DNA of 18,820 nt. Origin: Byssothecium circinans (taxonomy: Eukaryota; Ascomycota; Dothideomycetes; Pleosporales; Massarinaceae). The position numbers and the translations under genes were made by a program. The stretch spans positions 1,481,611 through 1,500,430 of the forward strand of contig ML976977.1 of the NCBI GenBank assembly GCA_010015675.1. The letters run 5' to 3'. The notes under the pieces were generated by a model. That model ran no database searches and had not been told where the DNA came from. It saw nothing but the letters and a program-made list of their open reading frames with translations. How positions within the stretch are numbered: position 1 is the first letter of the stretch; each line of letters starts with the position of its first letter. Positions 1 through 9,074 of the stretch are shown here, one piece after another.

Positions 1-467
1 GATTCTATTACTCGATCACCACGGACGGCGCAGGGTGGGCTTTCGCAGCTCGTCAAAGGTGCTGAGTTGGTGCTGCATAGTACTGCGCTTATGAAGTCGC
101 GCATTAAAGACCTTGAAAAGCAACTTGAGGTGATAACCAAGCGTAAAACACGCAAGCGCAAGTATATTCAGAAGGGTGGTACTATGGAGTATGGTCCTAC
201 AGCAGACCAGAACAGTTCTGAACCGTCAGGAACGGTTCAGAACCGTCAGGAACGGTTCAGAACCGTAAAAGGGCGAGGGTGGAGGGTGAGGGCGAGGTGC
301 GACAACCGCGACAACCAGGTGTTCAGCGCTGTGGCAACTGCGGTAAGACTGGGCATAACGCGAGAACTTGTCAAGCTGATGAAGAGGGTTCTTCTGAGTC
401 GGAGGCTAGTACTCAGTATATATTTTCAGATAGCGATGCGGACGATAATGATGATGCAGTTGAGTGA
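1..467 (+). pseudogene. Pogo-type transposase, C-terminal part, frameshifted
   Basis: The sequence encodes the C-terminal region of a DDE transposase. It is open from the first base (DSITRSPRTAQGG..) through a basic, probably coiled segment (RIKDLEKQLEVITKRKTRKRK). After about position 260 the coding sense continues in another frame and ends at TGA 465-467. The second frame (open at 279-467) contains a CCHC zinc knuckle, C-x2-C-x4-H-x4-C (CGNCGKTGHNARTC, 330-371), then an acidic tail (SDSDADDNDDAVE). A perfect 20-bp tandem duplication at 221-260 separates the two frames and is absent from the sister copies, so it is the likely cause of the frameshift. Sister copies suggest the zinc-knuckle tail is a normal part of this family. 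The catalytic domain lies upstream of the window. Confidence 0.85.
221..260 (+). repeat. Perfect 20-bp tandem duplication that breaks the transposase frame
   Basis: Positions 221-240 and 241-260 are identical (AACCGTCAGGAACGGTTCAG twice). The homologous place in the copies near 3160, 4990, 6840 (minus strand) and 18260 has one unit only. The unit holds an inverted repeat (GAACCGT / ACGGTTC), which could favour replication slippage. Twenty is not a multiple of three, so the frame changes here. Confidence 0.9.
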
Positions 468-481
468 GTTGGTGTTGCCAA

Positions 482-530
482 GGAATCGTGAGCGGTTCGA
501 TGGTGTGGGCGGTTCGATGGTGGAATACGT
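482..530 (-). repeat. Right terminal inverted repeat of copy A: 9-bp tip plus two 17-bp units
   Basis: Read inward from the tip (minus strand): ACGTATTCC at 522-530, then ACCATCGAACCGCCCAC (505-521) and ACCATCGAACCGCTCAC (488-504), then GATTCC. The two 17-bp units differ at one base. Other elements here share this layout with different unit sequences. The units are good candidates for the transposase binding site. Confidence 0.8.
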
Positions 531-620
531 TAACGTAAAGTACTATTAAAGCAGCTACCTTATTAAAGTAGCTACTTTTCCTTAGCAATACTAATACTAC
601 ACTTATTACGAAATGCCTTA

Positions 621-1698
621 ACGTAAAGCACCACCGAGACGGCCACCCCACCGAGACGGCCACTTTTGCTTAGCAGCGAAAACTAAACATTCAACCTTTA
701 ATAACAATTTAAATACTAGAGCTATAAAGCTGAAATTTTAAATACAGATATATATAATATAGATTGAAAGGGTTATAAAAAAATATTCTAGGATTTCTAA
801 TAGCTTAGTAAGCTATATAGGTATAGAGAATGCTAGGCTACTTTTAGTATATAGCGTATAAATACCTACTAAACTAGCTAAATAAGCTATAATAACTTTA
901 GAGCTAGTTTATATATATATAATACACCTATTAGCACTAAAATTATAGCGTGCAGCCTAGACCTATTAGAGAATTAGCGTAGAGAGGGTAGAAATTCCTA
1001 AAATTAGGAAACTATAATTAAATATTTTATCTAGCTAGATATCCTTAGTTCTTTTCTTTTAATAAACTTTATATATATATATATATATAACAGTAATATA
1101 AATAGTTAGCTATAAAAGATTAGCTTATATAGGCTATATTATAAGGTAGTGTCTAATTTTTCTAAAAATCTATACTTCCTAAGCTAGATCTTTTAGTATT
1201 AGAGGTATTTACTTACTTTAAACTTATATATAGCTTTATTTAGTATATACTATCTTCCTCTTAAGAAGAATGTATAGGTTTCTAATATATATAACTTTAT
1301 TTAGAAGGTTTTCTAACTTTTCTTACCCCCTACCTTACACTTACTATTATGGCATTAAACCTAGGCTGCACGCTATAATAACTTAATAGCTACTAACTAA
1401 TATACTAATAAGTAAGTCCTAGAAGTTATATAGTATATTACTAACGTTTAGGTATTAATCTATAGTATAAGGTAGATTTTAAGTACTAATACTTTATAGG
1501 TTAATAACTATTTTATTACATAAGCTAAGGCTTTAAAGATTTAATAGTAATTAGATTATATATATACCTATCCATGTTTAGAATTTTAAAAGAAAATATT
1601 AAGGTTTAGCTTTGTTATTAAGATAATACGGTTTGATTTTCCTTGCTAAGCAAAAGTGGCCGTCTCGGTGGGGTGGCCGTCTCAGTGGTGCTTTACGT
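621..1698 (+). mobile_element. Non-autonomous MITE-like element, complete (copy C)
   Basis: The 1,078-bp element is flanked by TA (619-620 and 1699-1700). Termini read inward: ACGTAAAGC, then two 17-bp units, ACCACCGAGACGGCCAC (630-646) and CCCACCGAGACGGCCAC (647-663), then TTTTGCTTAGCA. The right end (about 1640-1698) is the near-perfect inverse with one RIP-type change. The interior has no ORF and is very AT-rich, with TA microsatellites around 1069-1090. It is collinear with elements at 3352-4404, 8440-9074 (inverted) and 16655-17694, so it is a family. Tip and TA target suggest it was moved by the pogo-type transposase. The insertion disrupts codon 3 of the transposase in copy H. Confidence 0.9.
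944..1377. repeat. Internal 17-bp perfect inverted repeat inside element C
   Basis: TATAGCGTGCAGCCTAG (944-960) is exactly inverted at 1361-1377. Both arms recur at matching places in copies D (3655-3671, one change; 4067-4083) and F (16961-16977, 17373-17389), and one arm in E (8758-8774). The arms keep TG and CA dinucleotides although almost all others around them are TA. They could be ends of an older, smaller element inside the ancestor, or a structural or binding motif. Confidence 0.7.
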
Positions 1699-3351
1699 TA
1701 ACTAATAAACGTAATACTTATTTAATAAGAAGGTAAGATTAAGCTTACCCTTTAAGCTTACTATTTAGGCTAATTTATAAGCCTCTAACGTGCTACTAAG
1801 GCTTTTAATATTTATTATTAGAGACTCTTTATACGCCTTAATAGAATTACCTTTTGACTAATAATAGTACTAAACTATTTAAAACTATCCTTAACTAAAG
1901 AGGACGTGCTTATCTAATATATCCTTAACCTTAATTTGCAAGGATTTACACCTACATTAGGTAAATTATTAGATATAGCGTATAAACTACTAAGTAAGTA
2001 AGGTAAAAAGAAGGTTAGCTATAACTAGGTAGAATAGTTTATAAACTATTTAGAACTATTATAAATAGCCTAAAACTATTTAAAGGACTATTAAAGAGTT
2101 CTATAAAAGAATTCTAAAGTAGTTAGCACGTAGTTTAAGCTTATATAGGATACTAAAGTAAAGTATAGTGTATATAATAATAATAATATATATAACTTTA
2201 ATAAGACTAGCTTTTAGATAGGTATTATTAGCTCTATAAAAGTAGTTACTAGCTTAGAGAGATAAGTAAGGCCTATAATAGTTTAGCTAGGTAACTATAA
2301 GTAGATAATAGAGATCTAGAGTATATATTTAGATAGTTTATTTACGCTACTATTCCTTAAAAATAAAGGACGCGTCTACATCTCTTTATAGTATTAAGAA
2401 GGTAATATACTACGTAATTAGAAGCTCTTAGTCTTAGAAAATAGATAGATAAATAATAAGCTTAGTCTTGCGTAGTTAAAGCACTTTAACACGTATATAA
2501 AAGGTAAAATAGTTAGTACCTATTAGTTACTAATTTTAGATAGCTATAAAAGCTATCTAAATTAAGACTTTAAAGATTATTATATTAATAATTCGATCCT
2601 TATGCTTTATACACTAGTGTACTTATTATATATACTCTAGCTACTTCATATAGTATTATTCTTACTACTTAAGCATAAGTATTTTAAGATTATTTAGGAC
2701 TTAGTATACTAACGCGTCTTTTATATTAATAAGGAAGCGTTTTTAAGCATATTTATAGTTTAAGACTATTAAAAGGCCTTTAAAGCTTTAGGGCTAGTCC
2801 CTCTAAACGTGTAGATAGTGCTTAATTACTTTAATATATATATATACGTATCCTACTTGGACCCTTACTACTAGAGATAGCATAGTTATTAAAGATACTA
2901 AGTAATATATGTAAATTTAGCTTATAGTTAAAGCTAGTACGTAATTCTATTACTTAGTTACTATAGATAGCATAAAGTAAGCTTTTATAGCTTCTTAAAA
3001 GCACTAAGTTAATACTACATAGTAGCGCGTTAATAAAGGCGCGTATTAAAGAGCTTAAATAGTAACTTATAGTAGTAACTAAGTAAAAAATATATAAGTA
3101 TAAGTATCTTTAAAAAGGTAGCACTATAGAGTTTAGTCTTATAGTAGACTAGGTTATTTCTAAACTATTAGGAACTATTTAGAACTATAAAAGAGTAAGA
3201 GTAGAAAGTAAATATAAAGTATCATAACTAGGTATCTAGTACTATAGTAACTATAGTAAGGCTAGGCATAATATAAGAACTTATTAAGCTAATAAAAAGG
3301 GTTCTTCTAAGTTTGATGCTAGTACTTAGTTTATTATGTTAACTAGTAATA

Positions 3352-4404
3352 ACGTAAAGCACCATCTAACCGCGCAGAATTGCTTAGCAGAAAATCAATT
3401 ATTCAACCCTTAATAACTATTTAAATGCTTAAGCTGTTAAGCTGAAATTTTAAATATAGATATATATAATATAGATTTAGAAGGTTATAAAAGAATATTC
3501 TAGGGTTTCTAATATCTTAGTAAGCTATATTAGTATAGAATAAAGTTACTCGCCTAAGCTTTATACCCTACAACACCTATTAAATAGCCCTAATAAATTA
3601 TAATAACTTTAGAGCTAGTTTATATATATATAATACACCTATTAGCACTAAAATTATAGCGTACAGCCTAGACCTATTAGAGAATTAGCGTAGGGAGGGT
3701 AGAGATTCCTAAAAATAGAAAAATATAAATAAATATTTTATCTAGCTAGATATTCTTACTTTCTTTCTTTTAATAAACTTTATATATATATATAATAGTA
3801 ATATAAATAGTAAGCTACTAGAAAATAGCTTATATAAGCTATATTATAAGGTAGTGTTAGTATTATTCTAAAAATCTATACTTCCTAAGCTAGATCTTTT
3901 AGTTTTAAAGGTACTTACTTACTTTAAACTTATATATAGCTTTATTTAGTATATATTATCCTCATCTTAAGAAGGAAGTATAAGTTTTTAATATATATAA
4001 CTTTATTTAGAAGGTTTTCTAATTTTTCTTACCCTCTACCTTATACCTACTATTATAGTGTTAAATCTAGGCTGCACGCTATAATAACTTAATAGCTACT
4101 AACTAATATACTAATAAGTAAGTCCTTAAAGTTATATAGTATAATACTAAGGTTTAACTATTAATCTATAGTATAAGGTAGGTTTTAGCTACTAATACCT
4201 TATAAGTTAATAACTATTTTATTACGTAAGCTAAGGCTATAAAAATTCATGAGCTATTAGATTATATATATATCTATCTAGGTTTAAAATTTTAAAAGAA
4301 AATATTAAGGTTTAGCTTTGTTATTAAGATAATACTCTTTGGTTTTCGCTGCTAAGCAAAAGTGGCCGTCTCGGTAGGGTGGCCGTCTTAGTAGTGCTTT
4401 ACGT
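3352..4404 (+). mobile_element. Non-autonomous MITE-like element with mismatched ends (copy D, chimeric)
   Basis: The interior is collinear with element C, but the two termini belong to different classes. The left end has ACGTAAAGC and a single unit ACCATCTAACCGCGCAG (3361-3377). The right end has two units of the GAGACGG class (4362-4395) and GCTTTACGT (4396-4404). TA flanks both ends. The left flank is the far 3' end of a transposase (copy H). The right flank starts in the middle of a transposase (copy I), so the flanks were not one uninterrupted target. This fits a recombinant of two copies. Confidence 0.85.
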
Positions 4405-5267
4405 TACTCTATATACTAGTATACTTATTATATATACTCTAGCTACTTAATATAGTATTATTCTTACTACTTAAGTATAAGTACTCTAAGATTATTTAGA
4501 ACTTAGCACGCTAATATATTTTTTATATTAATAAGAAAGCGTTTCTACTAGCTTTTAAAGACGCGTTTTTAAGCGTATTTATAGTTTAGAACTATTAAAA
4601 GGCCTTTAAAGCGTTAGGGCTAGTCCCTCTAAACGCGTAGGTAGTACTTAATTACCTTAATATATATATATATACCTTACTAGGACCCTTAGTACTAGAG
4701 ACACTATAGCTATTAAGAATACTAAGTAATACACGCAAATTTAGCTTATAGTTAAAGCTAGTATATAATTGTATTACTTAGTTACTATAGATAGCTTAGG
4801 GTAGGCTTTTATAGCTTATTAAAGGCGTAAAGTTAATACTATATAATAGCGCACTAGTAAAGGCGCGTATTAAAGAGCTTAAAAACTAACTTAAGGTAAT
4901 AACTAAGTAAAAAACACGTAAGTATAAGTATATTTAGAAGGGTAGTACTATAGAGTATAGTCTTATAGTAGACTAGAATAGTTCTAAACTATTAAGAATA
5001 GTTTAGAACTATAAAAGGGTAAGAGTAAAGGGTAAGTATAAGGCATAATAACTAAGTATTTAGCACTATAGTAATTATAGGAAGGCTAGGTATAATATAA
5101 GAATATGTTAAGCTAATAAAAAGGGTTCTTCTAAGTTAGAAGCTAGTACTTAGTTTATTATATTAAGTAGTAATATAGATAATAATAATAATAAAGTTAA
5201 GTAAATTAGTATTACTAAGGGAAACTAGCGTGCTTAATAGGTTAGCACGCTTAATAAGTAATTACGT
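4405..5267 (+). pseudogene. 3' half of a pogo-type transposase plus terminus (copy I)
   Basis: The sequence begins between the second and third catalytic positions of the transposase and runs to a stop at 5202-5204, then a terminal repeat ending ACGT at 5267 with TA at 5268-5269. The third catalytic Asp reads AAT (4449-4451). The zinc-knuckle cysteines are lost and many TAA/TAG codons are present, all typical of RIP. The terminus is its own class: tip ACGTAATTA (minus strand, 5259-5267) with units CTTATTAAGCGTGCTAA (5242-5258) and CCTATTAAGCACGCTAG (5225-5241). Its 5' half is absent from the window. Confidence 0.8.
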
Positions 5268-5269
5268 TA

Positions 5270-6567
5270 TATATAATAGTTACTATAGTAATAACTCTAG
5301 ATTTCTTCTCTAATTAGACGCTACTAGATGTACCTAGTAGCCTCTTATTAGATAAAATATAACTAATATTACCTTAGTAACTACTACTAAGCCTACTATA
5401 AGATATAAGGTAATTATATACTATAGTTTAAATTTATTAAGAGTAACCTAAATTAATAGGACTAGTAACATATATAATAAAAACTAGGACTAGCTAACTA
5501 AGAATAACTACTACTAGCGTAATAAAGATAGTAGCTATATTATTACATTATATAAGCTACTATAAGTAACTTATAGGCTACTATTAATAGTAATTAATTT
5601 AGGTATCTTATTAATACTAGGTTAATAATTAACCTAATAAGAGAATTAGCTATAAATGCCCCATAACTCTTATATAAGGTTAGAGATAAGTCTAATAGTC
5701 TAATTATAGCTAATAGCTAATAGACTATATTTATAGGTACTATATTTAATGTCCCTATAACTATTAGCTTATTAATAATACTTACCTATTTCTAGCTTAT
5801 TAAGAACTTAAGTAGATCTATTATCCTTAAGGTCCTAGAGTATACGTTAACTTAGATATCTCTTTAGTTTAATACTATAAGAAAAGTTAGCTACTAAATT
5901 ATTTTCTTAAAAAGAGATTATAATATTATATTTATAGCTATCTAGCTAACTAGTTTAGCTCCCTACTATTAAATATAGCTACTAGCTAGTATAGTAATTA
6001 GTAAGCTAGTAAAAAAAGAAGGCTACGCTTTAGTAAATAAACTTATAGAGTAAATAGGCTACCTATTATATAATATAGTATATTTAACTAAGTTAAAAAT
6101 CCTAGCGCTTAATTTTTACCTAAGCCTTCTAGCCTAGCTAGACTAAAAAGACCTTAAGGAATAGGTATAGATTACTAATAGAATAAGTAATAGTAATCTT
6201 AAAAATACTATAATAGCTATTACTAAATATAATAAGCTAATAGGTAAAATAGACACTAATAATAAAAATAAAGCCTATAAGCTTCTTACCTCTAACCTAT
6301 AGTAATAATTATAGTGCGCCTTATAAAGCATAGAATTATTAGTAATAACACTTAAATTAGCGCTATAAAATAAAAGGTACTTTAAAATGCCTTATAATAC
6401 GTACTACCCTAAGGTAAATACTATATATAAGTAAGTAAGAGTAAAGGTTTAGCCTATTAATAAACTATAACTATCCTAGCCTATAGAGTTTAAGGATCCC
6501 TTTTAAAAGTAAACTATAATTAAAGCATAGCTACTATGTAATAGCCTTTATAGGCTAGATATTAGGC
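5270..6567 (+). mobile_element. RIP-degraded retroelement fragment, class uncertain
   Basis: About 1.3 kb with no match to the other elements in the window and no terminal repeats that I can see. CA and TG are almost absent. The stretch about 5590-5995 reads as a retropepsin-like domain (separate entry). The parts before (5270-5590) and after (6000-6567) show long TA-rich runs with RIP-type stops, in which I recognise nothing. It is probably a piece of an LTR retrotransposon gag-pol region. Confidence 0.55.
5595..5995 (+). pseudogene. Retropepsin-like aspartic protease remnant
   Basis: In the frame with a codon at 5601 the translation runs FRYLINTRLIINLIRELA.. and further on ..VPITI...KNLSRSIILKVLEY..LTXISLXFNT. 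This matches the layout of a retroviral-type aspartic protease: an active-site LIDTGA block (here INTR, with GAC to AAT at 5613-5615 and GGG to AGG at 5619-5621, both RIP-type), then a downstream IILG-like block. Stops are TAA and TAG at places where CAA, CAG or TGG are plausible. No frameshift is needed over about 400 bp. The family (Ty3 or Ty1) cannot be settled. It is not the protease of the 9075-16608 element, which has its own copy and reads differently. Confidence 0.5.
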
Positions 6568-6632
6568 TAACGTAAAGCACCATCGAACCGCGCACACTAT
6601 CGAACCGCGCAGAATTCCTTGGCAACACCAAC

Positions 6633-8339
6633 TCACTCAACTTCATCGTTATTATCGTCCGCATCACTATCTGAAAATATATACTAAGTACTAGCCTCCG
6701 ACTTAAAAGAACCCTTTTTATCTGCCTGACACGTTCTCGCGTTATGCCCAGCCTTACCGCAGTTGCCGCAGTAGCGAATACCTAGTTGTCGCACTTCGCG
6801 TTCACCCTCCACCCTCGCCCTCTTACAGTTCTAAATGGTTCCTAACGGTTCAGAACTATTCTAGTCTGCTGTAGGACTATACTCCATAGTGCCACCCTTC
6901 TAAATATACTTATGCTTGCGTGTTTTTCGCTTAGTTATTACCTGAAGTTGCTGTTTAAGCTCTTTAATACGCGACTTTATAAGCGCAGTATTGTGCAGCA
7001 CTAACTTAGTGCCTTTGACGAGCTGCGAAAGCCCACCGCGCGCTGTTTGTGGTAACTAAGTAATAGAATCTTGTATAAGCCTTAACTACAAGCCAAATTC
7101 GCGTGTATTACTTGGAGTTCTTAATTGCCACGGCGTCTCTAGTAGTAGGGGTCCTAGTAGGGTGCGTATACGCATATTAAAGCAATTAAGTATTACCTGC
7201 GCGTTTAGAGGGACTAGCCCTGTTGCCTTAAAGGCCTTTTAATAGTTCTAAACTGTAAATACGCTTAAAAACGCGTCTTTAAAGGCTAGTAGGAACGCTT
7301 CCTTATTAACGTAAAAAACGTATTAGCGCGCTAAGTTCTAAATAGTCTTAGAGTACTTGCGCTTAAGTAGCAAGAATAACACTACATCAAGTGGCTGAAG
7401 GATGTGTAATAAGTGCGCAAACATACAAAGTGTAATAATCTTATTATCCTTGCAATAATCCTTAAAATCCTAATTTAGGTGGCTTTCGTGGCCATTTAAA
7501 ATTAGCAACTAATAGACGCTAATAGTTCTTACCTTTGTATGCGCGTTAAAGTGCTTTAACTACGTAAGACTAAGCTTATTAGTTATCTATCTATTCTCTA
7601 AAACTAAGAGCTTTTAATCGCGCGGTATATTAGCTTCCTAGTACCACGAAGAGATGTAGACGCGTCCTTTGTATATAATAAATAGTAGGGTGAATGTACT
7701 ATATAAACATATACTCTAGATATCTGTTACCTACTCTTTATTGCCTAGCTGAATAACAGTAGGCCTTACTCGCCTCTCTGAGCTAGTAACCACTTTCATA
7801 GAGCTAATAACACCTATCTAAAAGCTAGTTTCATTAAAGTTATGTATATCATTATCATGTATGCCGTACTTAATTTTAGTGTTCTTTATAAGCTTAAACC
7901 ACACGCCAACCACTTCAGGATCTTCTTGTAGAGCCTTCTGACAGTCCTTCGCACGGTTCTAGATAGTTCGTAACTATTCTAAATAGTTTACGAACCGTTC
8001 TACCTAGTTCTTGCCCACCCTCTCTTTACCCCACTTAGCTAGTAGTTTATTCGCTATATCCGACACTTCGCCCAGCGTAGGCGCGATTCCTCGCGAATTA
8101 AGGTTGAGGATGTATTCAACAATCGTCTAGTTCTTGGTCAGGGACAGTTTTAAACAGTTTGGAACTATTTCTACTTAAAAAGGTATTCCTTTAGCGCGTT
8201 CGTTGAGGACTCAGTCCTTAACGTTAAAGGCTTCAGCAGCGCGTCGGAGGCTTGGAAATTGGCCTCTATTGTATGCAGCAAGGGCAAGCTGAAGTCTACC
8301 TTCGTGTTGAAGTGCTTCAGTACGACGTTGTTGTAGCAT
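6633..8339 (-). pseudogene. Pogo/Fot1-type DD35D transposase with zinc-knuckle tail (copy G)
   Basis: This would have been the enzyme that cuts and inserts the element at TA. From ATG (8337-8339) to TGA (6633-6635) is 569 codons without a net frame change. Residues 1-40 (MLQQRRTEALQHEGRLQLAL..) form the N-terminal helix-turn-helix region expected of CENP-B/Psq-like DNA binding. The DDE core follows. Asp1 in NF-D-ET reads AAT (7833-7835, residue 169), Asp2 in LIL-D-GHESH reads AAT (7494-7496, residue 282), and Asp3 in LQPLD is intact (7386-7388, residue 318). Spacing 36 gives DD35D. The C-terminus keeps a CCHC knuckle (CGNCGKAGHNARTC, 6729-6770) and an acidic tail. Several in-frame TAG/TGA/TAA codons of RIP type make it dead. 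Confidence 0.88.
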
Positions 8340-8377
8340 TTTCGCGTTGAAGATGGTGATGGTGTTGCCAAGGAATT

Positions 8378-8437
8378 CTGCGCGGTTCGATAGTGTGCGC
8401 GGTTTGATAGTGTGCGCGGTTCGATAGTGCTTTACGT
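8378..8437 (-). repeat. Right terminus of copy G with three 17-bp units
   Basis: Read inward: ACGTAAAGC (8429-8437), then ACTATCGAACCGCGCAC (8412-8428), ACTATCAAACCGCGCAC (8395-8411) and ACTATCGAACCGCGCAG (8378-8394), directly followed by AATTCCTTGGCAACACC. The opposite end (6570-6618) has the same tip but only two units. Units are in perfect 17-bp register. Confidence 0.88.
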
Positions 8438-8439
8438 TA

Positions 8440-9074
8440 TTAGAAAGCTATACTTTCTTCTTAGGAGTAGGATAGTATATACTAAATAAAGCTATATATA
8501 AGTTTAAAGTAAGTAAATACCTTTTAAACTAAAGATCTAGCTTAGAAAGTATAGGTTTTTAGAAAATTTAGACACTGCCTTATTATAAAGCTTATATAAG
8601 CTAATTTTTTATAGCTAACTATTTATATTACTATTATATATATATATAAAGTTTATTAAAAGAAAAGAACTAAGGATATCTAGCTAGATAAAATATTTAA
8701 TTATAGTTTTCTAATTTTAAGAATCTCTATCCTCCCTACGCTAATTCTCTAATAGGTCTAGGCTGCACGCTATAATTTAGTGCTAATAGGTGTATTATAT
8801 ATATATAAACTAGCTCTAAAGTTATTATAACTTATTTAGCTAGTTTAGTAGGTATTTATACGCTATATACTAAAAGTAGCCTAGTATTCTCTATACCTAT
8901 ATAGCTTACTAAGCTATTAGAAATCCTAGAATATTTTTTCATAATCCTTTTAATCTATATTATATATATCTGTATTTAAAATTTCAGCTTTATAGCTCTA
9001 GTATTTAAATTGTTACTAAAGGTTGAATGTTTGGTTTTCGCTGCTAAGCAAAAGTGGCCGTCTCGGTGGGGTGG
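8440..9074 (-). mobile_element. Inverted, truncated non-autonomous element (copy E), main part
   Basis: This is collinear with element C on the opposite strand. It starts inside the C-type interior (matching about C 1290) directly after the TA that flanks copy G, and runs to the terminus, where unit GTGGCCGTCTCGGTGGG lies at 9054-9070. The second 17-bp unit is interrupted after GTGG by the LTR retrotransposon. The remaining 22 bp of the terminus are at 16614-16635. The other end of the element is missing. It has no coding capacity. Confidence 0.85.

Larger units (their letters stand above)
1..530 (+). mobile_element. 3' end of a pogo/Fot1-like DNA transposon (copy A), little mutated
   Basis: This is the right-hand part of a Tc1/mariner-superfamily (pogo/Fot1-type) element whose left part lies outside the window. 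It carries the C-terminal transposase sequence, then a terminus ending GGAATACGT followed by a TA target dinucleotide at 531-532. Unlike nearly everything else here it keeps CA, TG and CG dinucleotides, so it escaped RIP or arrived late. Position 1 aligns with position 7070 of the minus-strand full-length copy at 6570-8437. Its terminus abuts the next element (starting 533) with a single TA between them, as expected if A inserted into the TA flanking the older copy. Confidence 0.88.
613..3349 (+). pseudogene. Pogo-type DD35D transposase pseudogene (copy H)
   Basis: The coding sense starts at ATG 613-615, continues for two codons, is split by element C (621-1698) and resumes at 1701. With C and one TA removed, the frame runs to the end of the copy without a net shift. 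The N-terminal helix-turn-helix region and catalytic core match copy G. The position of the first catalytic Asp reads AAT (2200-2202), the second is still GAT (2539-2541), and the third reads CAT (2647-2649). Spacing is 113 and then 36 codons, i.e. DD35D. The zinc-knuckle cysteines near 3245-3290 have become Tyr codons. Many in-frame TAA/TAG codons mark heavy RIP. No function can remain. Confidence 0.82.
533..3351 (+). mobile_element. RIP-degraded pogo-like transposon (copy H), interrupted by element C and cut by element D
   Basis: A second pogo-type copy starts with the tip ACGTAAAGT (533-541) and two 17-bp units, ACTATTAAAGCAGCTAC (542-558) and CTTATTAAAGTAGCTAC (559-575). Transposase coding sequence follows from 613. 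A 1,078-bp non-autonomous element sits at 621-1698 with TA on both sides. The 3' end is missing: the match to sister copies stops at 3350-3351, exactly where element D begins. Apart from RIP changes it is collinear with the full-length copy at 6570-8437. Confidence 0.85.
6570..8437 (-). mobile_element. Full-length pogo/Fot1-like DNA transposon (copy G)
   Basis: The 1,868-bp element is bounded by TA (6568-6569, 8438-8439), a size typical of fungal Fot1/pogo elements. Its low-coordinate end has ACGTAAAGC and two 17-bp units (ACCATCGAACCGCGCAC; ACTATCGAACCGCGCAG). The other end has the same tip and three units (8378-8394, 8395-8411, 8412-8428), so the ends are unequal. It is only moderately RIP-mutated and gives the clearest view of the family. 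The flanks do not join into one target: the high-coordinate side is inside element E, the low-coordinate side is the retroelement fragment. Confidence 0.92.

Noticed and set aside
67..549. Copy A frame read as one 160-residue protein
   Set aside because: Only about the first 50 codons follow the family. After the 20-bp duplication the frame is out of register and the zinc knuckle lies in another frame.
406..663. 85-codon minus-strand open frame
   Set aside because: It runs antisense across the end of copy A, its terminus, the terminus of copy H and the terminus of element C. It has no domain and is a by-product of junctions.
1069..1090. TA microsatellites as origin, centromere or regulatory signal
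   Set aside because: They recur at matching places in every copy of the non-autonomous element and are simply part of its AT-rich interior after RIP.
621..1698. A host gene or a transposase inside element C
   Set aside because: No frame gives protein-like sequence even when RIP stops are allowed for, and four collinear copies lack a common open frame.
8171..8371. 66-codon minus-strand open frame starting with a non-ATG codon
   Set aside because: It overlaps the true N-terminal transposase frame (ATG at 8337-8339) in another register. The family sequence is in the ATG frame.
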